In this document: piece by piece, positions 1-5,376 of the stretch
Layout: each line of letters begins with the position of its first letter
Numbering within the stretch: position 1 is the stretch's first letter
From: JBEKLJ01 sp050010255
GTDB lineage: Bacteria; Acidobacteriota; Terriglobia; Bryobacterales; Bryobacteraceae
Assembly (NCBI GenBank): GCA_050010255.1
Contig: JBEKLJ010000215.1
Location: forward strand, 1-5,766
Length of the DNA: 5,766 bases
Direction: 5' to 3'
Notes under the pieces: model-generated
Seen by the model: the letters and a program-made list of their open reading frames with translations, nothing else
What the model was told of the DNA's origin: nothing
Database searches by the model: none
Translations under genes and position numbers: made by a program

Positions 1-223
1 TGACTTCAGAGAGCCATAGGTCAAGCGCGGTCACGCCCAGAACGATAGCCCCAGGGGCGTGGCCCGAAAGGTGGTTGCACCCGTTCCGAACGTATCTCCT
101 CCTGTCCTGAAGCGCGAGCCGTAGCAGCGCCACGCCAGAACTAAGCATGTCTTGGTAGAACGAGCTGTAGGAGTAGTTGCCTGTGACAGCAAACTGGTTG
201 AGGCGATCCTTCCGCTTGCCCAT
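1..223 (-). CDS. Hypothetical small protein, partial (N-terminal 74 residues)
   Basis: I do not recognise this protein with certainty. The minus strand is open without a stop from an ATG at 223-221 to the left edge, giving the first 74 residues; the C-terminus is missing. A purine-rich GAGGG on the minus strand (plus positions 230-234) lies 6 bases before the ATG and supports this start. The N-terminus is basic (MGKRKDR). It is followed by a segment rich in Tyr and Ser (residues 17-23) and then two likely amphipathic helices, about 24-45 and 57-74. The last visible stretch ends in a pattern like ALDLWLSEV, which recalls the 'ALE-x-x-LNE' helix of HEPN-like proteins; this is only a resemblance. 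It is transcribed away from the ATPase gene and shares a 193-base intergenic region with it, so the two may be co-regulated. Another minus-strand frame from 267 is also open here, but it has a less natural composition and no comparable ribosome site. Confidence 0.55.
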   Translation of the reverse strand, partial: MGKRKDRLNQFAVTGNYSYSSFYQDMLSSGVALLRLALQDRRRYVRNGCNHLSGHAPGAIVLGVTALDLWLSEV

Positions 224-229
224 GGTGCA

Positions 230-234
230 CCCTC
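230..234 (-). promoter_or_regulatory. Shine-Dalgarno site of the minus-strand small protein
   Basis: GAGGG on the minus strand lies 6 bases upstream of the ATG at 223-221. It is the main reason for choosing this frame and start over the overlapping open frame that begins at 267. Confidence 0.5.
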
Positions 235-315
235 GACGTCCCTACGGCCGGCCGTGTGCCGCACCATGCCACCTCAGAGCGCGGTTCCAGCCGTGGCCAG
301 CGCCACACAAATTGA

Positions 316-346
316 ATAATAGCACGTCGATAGACGGTGTTATTAT
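316..346. promoter_or_regulatory. AT-rich 31-nt dyad in the divergent intergenic region (candidate operator/promoter)
   Basis: Bases 316-324 pair with 338-346 (nine pairs, one of them G-U), and 325-328 pair with 333-336. G337 is bulged and the loop is GATA at 329-332. The outer arms put a TATTAT hexamer, a -10-like sequence, on each strand: 341-346 on plus and the complement of 316-321 on minus. The element stands out as AT-rich within GC-rich flanks and sits between two divergent starts (223 minus and 417 plus). I see no good -35 box at 17 bases from either hexamer. A repressor operator controlling both genes is therefore as likely as a sigma-70 promoter pair. Confidence 0.4.
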
Positions 347-406
347 GGTCCTGGCGCGGCCCCGCACCGGTTCGACGCCGCGCCGAGGTGGCGCTGCAAG
401 TCGTCT

Positions 407-411
407 GGAGG
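407..411 (+). promoter_or_regulatory. Shine-Dalgarno site that sets the ATPase start at 417
   Basis: GGAGG ends 5 bases before the ATG at 417. Earlier in-frame starts (TTG 177, ATG 345) have no such site, and the first would read through the divergent gene. The codons between 177 and 416 also give an unnatural Arg/Pro-rich peptide. Confidence 0.6.
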
Positions 412-416
412 CACGT

Positions 417-1997
417 ATGCCGAACAGCAACGAAATCCGCAGACTGAGTGCAAAGTGGGCCACTGGTACAGGGTGGCCGAAGCGACTGGAGTGGTTCGAG
501 ATAAAGGGGCTACGCGGTTGGACCGGGCAACGGTTCGAACTGCGCTACCCGATTATGGCGGTCGTCGGAGAGAACGGAGTCGGAAAGAGCACCGTCCTTC
601 AGGCCGGAGCATCGGTATATAAGAGCCCCAGGAAGACCCGGTTCGCTTCGGACTTCTACCCGGACACCGCTTGGGAAACTATCCAGGATGCATTTATCCG
701 ATATTCCGTCCGGGAGGGTGAGAGACAGACTGAAGCTAGCATCCGTAAGCCGGGAGAGCGCTGGCGCGGCAATCCAGGGCGACCCGAAAGATATGTTGCA
801 TACATTGACCTGAGCCGCATTCAGCCGGTCCCGGCTCGGGTGGGATACACGCGACTCGTCAAGTCTCATCCCAAAGAAATTTCCGCAACGCTGTTTGACC
901 AGTATCGTCTTCAGAGGTTCAGTCAAATCATGGGGCGCGCCTACGATCTGGCGAAGATGGCGCTCACTAGTGCCCACGCCACCCGCACCGTACCAGTCCT
1001 AGTTCAGCAGGGGATGATGTATTCGGGTTTACACCAGGGCGCCGGCGAGACAACGATGGCAGAACTGCTAGAGACAGACCTGCCACAGTACAGCATCGCG
1101 TTGATAGACGAGGTCGAATCGTCGTTGCACCCTAGGGCCCAGCGCCGACTTATCCGGGACTTAGCCGAGAAGTGCCGCGAAAGAGAGTTGCAGGTTGTAC
1201 TGACAACTCATTCTCCCTACGTGCTCTCTGAGCTTCCTCCCGAGGCCCGTGCCTACATCATGCAGGTAGGCCACTCACGCGAAATCATCTATGGTGTCAG
1301 TCCAGAGTTTGCGATGACGAGGATGGACGACGTTCCGCAGCCGGAGTGCGATCTTTATGTAGAGGATGTGCGCGCCAAGACTCTGTTGACTGAGATCCTT
1401 GTTGCGCACGCCATCGAGGTTGTTGCTCGATGCCAGATCATTCCTTATGGCGCGGCCTCTGTTGGAAAGGCTCTCGGGCAAATGATAGAAAGTGACCGGT
1501 TCCCGCGTCCATCCAGGGTTTTCTTGGACGGCGATCAGGCAGTTTCTCCGGGTTGCATCAACCTGCCAGGCGAGGATGCTCCCGAACGTGTTGTTTTTGA
1601 GTGTCTAAAGGCAACGAACTGGCAAGGACTAACAGAGCGGGTTGGAAGACCATTCTCGAGTGTGGCCGATGCCTGCGAGCGGGCCATGATCCTGGCCGAC
1701 CACCATGAATGGGTCAACGATGCGGCCAACAAGTTGGTTTTGAGGGGCGACATCCTTTGGCAGGCAATGTGCGCCGAGTGGTCTAATCGCATTGCGAAAG
1801 AAGAAGCCGCAGAGATCGTCCGCCCCATAGAAGATGCTCTAATCGGGATCAAGCATACCAAGGCACCCGCAGCCCATCGCGTTCGCGGAGAGCCTCCAGT
1901 GTTTCGGCAGGCTTCCCGAGCGCCGGCAGCCGCTCCCGGCTCGGAGAACCGACCCTTGCCTCTATTCGACAATCTGCCTGACGTGCCAACAGAGTAA
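417..1997 (+). CDS. OLD-like AAA ATPase with C-terminal Toprim motif (putative defence ATP-dependent nuclease)
   Basis: A 526-residue soluble protein. An SMC/ABC-like AAA15-type ATPase is visible. Walker A is GENGVGKST at residues 51-59. A signature-like segment S-G-L-H-Q-G-A-G-E lies at 203-211, Walker B with catalytic Glu is IDE at 230-232 followed by SSLHP, and the switch His is in TTHSP (H265). After the ATPase comes a Toprim-like region: Glu in LYVED (E316) and the DxD pair in FLDGDQ (D371, D373), followed by LPG and PE motifs near 383-390. This order matches OLD-family (overcoming lysogenization defect) proteins, which couple ATP use to DNA or RNA cleavage and often act in anti-phage defence. 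The second acidic residue of the usual VEG-x-x-E motif is absent (A320). The tail (about 490-526) is Pro/Ala-rich and probably disordered. Compared with the downstream operon the gene is visibly less GC-rich, which suggests horizontal transfer. ATPase assignment is firm, Toprim likely, and a role in defence is inferred. Confidence 0.88.
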   Translation: MPNSNEIRRLSAKWATGTGWPKRLEWFEIKGLRGWTGQRFELRYPIMAVVGENGVGKSTVLQAGASVYKSPRKTRFASDFYPDTAWETIQDAFIRYSVREGERQTEASIRKPGERWRGNPGRPERYVAYIDLSRIQPVPARVGYTRLVKSHPKEISATLFDQYRLQRFSQIMGRAYDLAKMALTSAHATRTVPVLVQQGMMYSGLHQGAGETTMAELLETDLPQYSIALIDEVESSLHPRAQRRLIRDLAEKCRERELQVVLTTHSPYVLSELPPEARAYIMQVGHSREIIYGVSPEFAMTRMDDVPQPECDLYVEDVRAKTLLTEILVAHAIEVVARCQIIPYGAASVGKALGQMIESDRFPRPSRVFLDGDQAVSPGCINLPGEDAPERVVFECLKATNWQGLTERVGRPFSSVADACERAMILADHHEWVNDAANKLVLRGDILWQAMCAEWSNRIAKEEAAEIVRPIEDALIGIKHTKAPAAHRVRGEPPVFRQASRAPAAAPGSENRPLPLFDNLPDVPTE

Positions 1998-2148
1998 TGC
2001 CACGCCTCAGCTTTGGCTCTCCTTGCGTGGTCATCCGCCAGCACGCGTGTTCTGCCGCGCCGCCATCGCCGGGTGTAACGGCGAGCAAGCAGGATCACCT
2101 GCCTCGAAAGAAACGCTGTGACCCACAACTGCGCGCGCCCGCCCGGGC
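1998..2148. other. Gene-free junction between ATPase gene and hdrA remnant
   Basis: I see no supportable gene in these 151 bases. An ATG overlaps the ATPase stop (1997) and opens a 117-codon frame, but it runs out of frame across the hdrA remnant and into mvhD and has an Arg/Ala-rich shadow composition. The stretch holds a short inverted repeat at 2000-2030, a small GCAGG/CCTGC dyad at 2089-2102 and a perfect 12-base palindrome at 2139-2150. HdrA-like sequence becomes recognisable right at its end, so the junction of the two DNA types lies within or close to this stretch. Confidence 0.5.
2000..2030 (+). terminator. Weak hairpin just after the ATPase stop codon
   Basis: CCACGC at 2000-2005 pairs with GCGTGG at 2025-2030 around a 19-base loop, and begins 3 bases after the stop. 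There is no T-run after it, so it is not a typical Rho-independent terminator. It could protect the 3' end of the mRNA or be chance. Confidence 0.2.
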
Positions 2149-2342
2149 GGCCGCGTCTGCCGGACCTGCGTGCTTCTCTGCCGGTATGGCGCTATCCTTG
2201 AAGAGAGGGCGCAGGGAAGGCCGAGGTCAACCCGGCGCGGTGCAAGGGTTGCGGCGCCTGCGTCGCTGCCTGCCCTACCGACTCTATGCAGCAGAACCTG
2301 TTCGCGGACGAGGAGATCGAAGGAGTGCTTGCTCATGTCTGA
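2149..2342 (+). pseudogene. hdrA: 3' remnant of hdrA (heterodisulfide reductase subunit A), decayed C-terminal 2x[4Fe-4S] domain
   Basis: About 64 codons look like the end of HdrA, the flavin/Fe-S subunit that bifurcates electrons from MvhD. From 2220 to the stop at 2340-2342 the frame reads an intact cluster motif CKGCGACVAACP, then QQNLF, DEEIEG and LAHV, a typical HdrA C-terminus. From 2149 to about 2217 a different frame reads the preceding cluster: G-R-V-C-R-T-C-V-L-L-C-R-Y-G-A-I-L-E-E. This fits C-x2-C-x2-C-x3-C-P-Y-G-A-I with the first Cys changed to Gly (GGC for TGC) and the Pro after the last Cys changed to Arg (CGG for CCG). Restoring one A in the GGGAAGG at 2214-2220 joins both frames as ...QGKAEV. 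An in-frame stop at 2119 and non-HdrA sequence lie upstream; the flavin-binding body is absent. The stop overlaps the mvhD start, the usual hdrA-mvhD order. Loss of function is inferred; a sequencing error could explain the frameshift but not the missing 5' part. Confidence 0.72.
2322..2325 (+). promoter_or_regulatory. Shine-Dalgarno site of mvhD inside the hdrA remnant
   Basis: GGAG lies 9 bases before the ATG at 2335, within codons of the hdrA remnant. It decides the mvhD start: an upstream in-frame GTG at 2170 would add 55 residues that are a shadow of the remnant. The mvhD start codon also overlaps the hdrA stop region (ATG at 2335-2337, TGA at 2340-2342), so the two were probably translationally coupled. 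Confidence 0.65.
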
Positions 2343-2904
2343 ACTCGTGAGCGTAAAAACGGCGAGCAATGGCGGCTTCGAGCCGCGGATCGTGGCAATC
2401 TTCTGCAACTGGTGTACGTACCTGGCGGCCGACCTGGCCGGCACCTCGCGCATCAAGTACCCGCCCAACGCGCGGGTGATTCGCGTGATGTGTTCGGGCC
2501 GCGTGGACCCGCAGTTCGTGCTCGACGCCTTTGCCCGGGGCGCCGATGGCGTGCTCATCGGCGGCTGTCACCCCGGCGATTGCCATTATCAGGAAGGCAA
2601 CTACAAGACTCTGCGGCGTGTGAGCGTGCTGCGGCGCGTGCTCCGCGACATGGGCATCGAGGAGGACCGCTTCCGCCTGGAGTGGATCTCGGCGGCCGAG
2701 GGCGACCGCGTCCGCGTGGTCATGGAAGACATGGTGGCCAAGCTCAAGGCGCTGGGACCGCTGAACCTCGAGCCGCTAGCCGTGCTGCACGCCGCCGAAG
2801 AAGTTGCGGTTGAGGAGGCCGCCGAGACGGAACCCAGCCGCGGCCTTGAGGGAGCGGTGGCCGAAGCTGCGCCAGCCTCCGTCGGAGAGGCGGTCGTGCA
2901 ATGA
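2335..2904 (+). CDS. mvhD: F420-non-reducing hydrogenase delta subunit, MvhD (iron-sulfur electron transfer to HdrA)
   Basis: A 189-residue cytoplasmic [2Fe-2S] protein that in the Mvh-Hdr complex links the hydrogenase to HdrA. The family signature is nearly complete in residues 19-140: CNWCTYLAADLAG (C24, C27), SRIKYPPN, then IRVMCSGRVDP (C53), GADGVLIGGCHPGDCHY (C78, C83), GNYK, and RLEWISAAEG. All five family cysteines are present. After residue 145 there is an Ala/Glu-rich extension of about 45 residues, beyond the usual ~140-residue core and probably disordered. The start at 2335 is set by GGAG at 2322-2325. The stop overlaps the mvhG start by 4 bases (ATGA at 2901-2904), so the genes are translationally coupled. 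Its normal partner HdrA is only a remnant just upstream, so its docking partner must be encoded elsewhere or be something else. Confidence 0.95.
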   Translation: MSELVSVKTASNGGFEPRIVAIFCNWCTYLAADLAGTSRIKYPPNARVIRVMCSGRVDPQFVLDAFARGADGVLIGGCHPGDCHYQEGNYKTLRRVSVLRRVLRDMGIEEDRFRLEWISAAEGDRVRVVMEDMVAKLKALGPLNLEPLAVLHAAEEVAVEEAAETEPSRGLEGAVAEAAPASVGEAVVQ

Positions 2905-3860
2905 AACCCAAAGTCGCCTTCTACTGGTGCGCCGCCTGCGGCGGCTGCGAGGAAGCGGTCGTGGACCTGGGCGCGGGCATCCTCGACGTGGTCGCCGCCG
3001 TGGACATCGTGTTGTGGCCCGTGGCGCTGGACTTCAAGAAAACCGATGTCGAGGCCCTGCCCGACGGCTCCATCACCGCGGCCTTCATCAACGGCGCCAT
3101 CCGCAACTCCGAGCAGGAGGAGTGGGTCCGCCTGCTGCGCAGGAAATCGCAGTACGTGATCGCCTTCGGCGCCTGCGCGCAGCTCGGCGGGGTCCCCGGC
3201 CTGGGGAACCTCTGGAACCGCGAGACCATTTTCCAGGCGGTCTACAAGGAAGCCCCGAGCCAGGGCGGCGGCGACGGCGCCGTTCCCCAGACCGAGTTCC
3301 AATCGAACGGCCACGCCGTGACGCTGCCGGTGTTCTGGGACACGGTGCGCACGCTGGACCAGGTCATCGACGTGGATTACTCCGTCCCCGGCTGCCCGCC
3401 CACTCCCGAGTTGCTCCAGCAGGCCGTCGGGGCGCTGCTGGGCGGCAACCTGCCTCCCAAGGGTGCGGTGCTGGCCCCCGACCACGCGCTCTGCGAAGAC
3501 TGCCCGCGCAAGGACTCCAAGCCCGAGAAGCTCGCCATCCCAGCGTTCCACCGGCCGCACGAGATCGAGATCGACCCCGAGAAGTGTCTGCTGGCGCAGG
3601 GACTGCTGTGCCTGGGCGTGGCCGCGCGCAGCGGCTGTGGCGCCCGCTGCATCGAGGGCAACATGCCTTGCACGGGCTGCTTCGGCCCCACCAGCCGGGT
3701 CCGCGACTACGGCGCCAAGGCCCTCTCCGGTATCGCTTCGCTGGCGGCCAGCGACGACGAGGCCGGAATCGCGGCCATCCTTTCGAAGATCCCCGACCCG
3801 GTGGGCTCCTTCTACCGCTACAGCCTGCCGGCCTCGCTGCTCCAACGGAGGAGGATCTAA
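2901..3860 (+). CDS. mvhG: [NiFe] hydrogenase small subunit, group 3c (MvhG)
   Basis: A 319-residue Fe-S subunit that conducts electrons from the NiFe site in MvhA to MvhD. The N-terminal motif is WCAACGGCEE (C10, C13, C16). C13 and C16 with C92 (FGACAQLGG) and C165 (PGCPPTPE) are the expected ligands of the proximal [4Fe-4S] cluster. Further cysteines C198/C201 (CEDCPRK), C229, C237, C246, C250, C257 and C260 supply the medial and distal clusters, the pattern of cytoplasmic group 3 enzymes. There is no Tat signal peptide and no membrane anchor, so the enzyme is cytoplasmic. A Gly-rich loop at about 119-139 probably lies on the surface. GGAGAGG at 2884-2890 precedes the ATG by 10 bases, and the start overlaps the mvhD stop. 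Overlapping plus-strand frames here are shadows. Confidence 0.95.
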   Translation: MKPKVAFYWCAACGGCEEAVVDLGAGILDVVAAVDIVLWPVALDFKKTDVEALPDGSITAAFINGAIRNSEQEEWVRLLRRKSQYVIAFGACAQLGGVPGLGNLWNRETIFQAVYKEAPSQGGGDGAVPQTEFQSNGHAVTLPVFWDTVRTLDQVIDVDYSVPGCPPTPELLQQAVGALLGGNLPPKGAVLAPDHALCEDCPRKDSKPEKLAIPAFHRPHEIEIDPEKCLLAQGLLCLGVAARSGCGARCIEGNMPCTGCFGPTSRVRDYGAKALSGIASLAASDDEAGIAAILSKIPDPVGSFYRYSLPASLLQRRRI

Positions 3861-3863
3861 GCC

Positions 3864-5372
3864 ATGCCTGAGAGCTTGGAAGCGCCCCTGCGGCGCCGCA
3901 TCACCATCGACCCTGTTACCAGGCTGGAAGGCCACGGCAAGATCGAGATCTTCCTCGACCCCCAGGGCGCGGTCGAGCGCGCCTACTTTCAGGTGCCCGA
4001 ACTGCGCGGCTTCGAGAAGTTCGCGCAAGGCCGCCCGGCCGAGGACATGCCGCAGATCACCTCGCGCATCTGCGGCGTCTGCCCCACCGCGCACCACATG
4101 GCCTCCACCAAGGCCCTGGACGCGCTCTATCACGTGACGCCGCCCCCGGCCGGCCGCAAGATCCGCGAACTGATCTACTCGACCTTCATGACCGAGGACC
4201 ACGCGCTGCATTTCTACTTCCTCGGCGGCCCGGATTTCATCGTCGGCCCGCAGGCGCCCAAGGCCGAGCGTAACGTGCTCGGCGTGGTGGCCAAGGTCGG
4301 CCTGGAGGTCGGCAAGCAGGTCATCTCCATGCGGAAGAAGCTGCGCGACCTCACCGCGCTGGCCGGCGGCAAGGCCGTGCACCCGGTCTTCGGCCTGCCG
4401 GGCGGTGTCGCCAAGCGGCTCACCGCCGACCACCAGAAGCAGTTCCAGGCCGTGGCGGCCGAGGCGGTCGAGTTCGCCAAGTTCACGCTGGGGGCCTTCG
4501 AGAAGATCGTCCTCGGCAACCCGGAGTACGTCAGCCTCATCACTTCGGACGCCTTCACCCATCGCACCTATTACATGGGCATGGTGGATGAGCAGAACCG
4601 CCTGAACTTCTACGACGGGCAAATGCGCGTGGTGGCCCCCGAGGGCCAGGAGTACGCCAAGTTCCCGGCCTCCGCCTACCTCGACTACGTGGCCGAGCGC
4701 ACCGAGCCGTGGACCTACATGAAGTTCACCTACCTGAAGCCGCTGGGCTGGCAGGGCCTCGAGGAGGGCGCCGGGAGCGGCGTCTACTCCGTGGCTCCCC
4801 TGGCGCGGCTGAACGTGATCGACGGCTTCGCCACTCCGCTGGCCCAGGCCGCCTATGAGAAGTACGTGGCGACGCTGGGCAAGCCCGTTCACCACACCCT
4901 TGCCAACCACTGGGCGCGCGTCATCGAGCTTATGTATGCCGCCGAGAGGATGCAGGAGCTGGCCGGCGATCCCGAGATCATCGATCCCAACGTGCGCACC
5001 ATCCCCACCGCGACGCCCACCGAAGGGGTCGGCATCGTCGAAGCGCCGCGCGGGACCCTGATCCACCACTACGCCACCGACGAGCGCGGGTTGATCACCA
5101 AGGCCAACCTCATCGTGGCCACGCAGAACAACGCCGCGCGCATCGCCATGAGCGTCGACAAGGCCGCCAAGGGTCTTATCTCGGGCAAAGAGGTCTCCGA
5201 CGGCCTGCTGAACATGGTCGAGATGGCGTTCCGCGCCTACGATCCTTGCCTGGGCTGTGCCACGCATTCGCTGCCCGGCTCGATGCCCCTGCTGGTTACC
5301 GTGCGGGACCGGGGCGGCGAGGTCGTGAGCACGCTCCGGCGCGACGCCGACGGCCGGATCTTGAGGACTTGA
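3864..5372 (+). CDS. mvhA: [NiFe] hydrogenase large subunit, group 3c (MvhA)
   Basis: A 502-residue catalytic subunit that binds the NiFe(CN)2CO centre and splits H2. Visible motifs are VTRLEGHGK (residues 18-26, conserved Glu E22), the L1 motif RICGVCPTAHHMAS (68-81; C70, C73, H77) and the L2 motif DPCLGCATH (460-468; C462, C465). All four nickel-binding cysteines are present, with no selenocysteine. The residues after H468 (34 of them) form the C-terminal extension normally cut off by a maturation protease once nickel is inserted. A protease gene follows directly. The length is normal for group 3 large subunits. A strong GGAGGAGGA (3847-3855) lies 8 bases before the ATG, and only three bases separate it from the mvhG stop. 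Assignment to 3c rests on the mvhD and hdrA neighbours together with the overall sequence. The 936-codon antisense frame over this gene is a product of GC-rich codon use. Confidence 0.96.
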   Translation: MPESLEAPLRRRITIDPVTRLEGHGKIEIFLDPQGAVERAYFQVPELRGFEKFAQGRPAEDMPQITSRICGVCPTAHHMASTKALDALYHVTPPPAGRKIRELIYSTFMTEDHALHFYFLGGPDFIVGPQAPKAERNVLGVVAKVGLEVGKQVISMRKKLRDLTALAGGKAVHPVFGLPGGVAKRLTADHQKQFQAVAAEAVEFAKFTLGAFEKIVLGNPEYVSLITSDAFTHRTYYMGMVDEQNRLNFYDGQMRVVAPEGQEYAKFPASAYLDYVAERTEPWTYMKFTYLKPLGWQGLEEGAGSGVYSVAPLARLNVIDGFATPLAQAAYEKYVATLGKPVHHTLANHWARVIELMYAAERMQELAGDPEIIDPNVRTIPTATPTEGVGIVEAPRGTLIHHYATDERGLITKANLIVATQNNAARIAMSVDKAAKGLISGKEVSDGLLNMVEMAFRAYDPCLGCATHSLPGSMPLLVTVRDRGGEVVSTLRRDADGRILRT

Positions 5373-5376
5373 GCGC

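Noticed and set aside
363..385. tRNA T-arm-like GGTTCGA segment upstream of the ATPase
   Set aside because: The flanking five bases do not pair as a T stem, and no acceptor or anticodon arm is found around it, so it is not a tRNA or a tRNA-derived attachment site.
177..416. N-terminal extension of the ATPase from TTG 177 or ATG 345
   Set aside because: There is no Shine-Dalgarno site for either start, the peptide is Arg/Pro-rich, the longer form overlaps the divergent gene, and ATG 417 has GGAGG at the right distance.
2089..2102. GCAGG/CCTGC dyad as terminator or attachment site
   Set aside because: The stem is only five pairs, has no T-run and no second copy in the window.
2187..2201. Possible sigma-54 promoter (TGGCGC then TTGA)
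   Set aside because: The -12 element lacks the GC (GA instead), and the sequence is explained as coding remnant of the YGAI segment of HdrA.
2170..2334. mvhD starting 55 codons earlier at GTG 2170
   Set aside because: These codons partly encode the remnant's penultimate cluster and then run out of frame. The MvhD family begins near 2335, where a ribosome site is present.
1997..2350. 117-codon plus-strand frame starting in the ATPase stop (TAATG)
   Set aside because: The start-stop overlap looks like coupling, but the frame crosses the hdrA remnant and mvhD start in the wrong frame and has an Arg/Ala/Pro shadow composition.
3463..4137. Plus-strand 224-codon frame overlapping mvhG and mvhA
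   Set aside because: It is an Arg/Ser/Pro/Ala-rich shadow of the two hydrogenase genes with no family motif.
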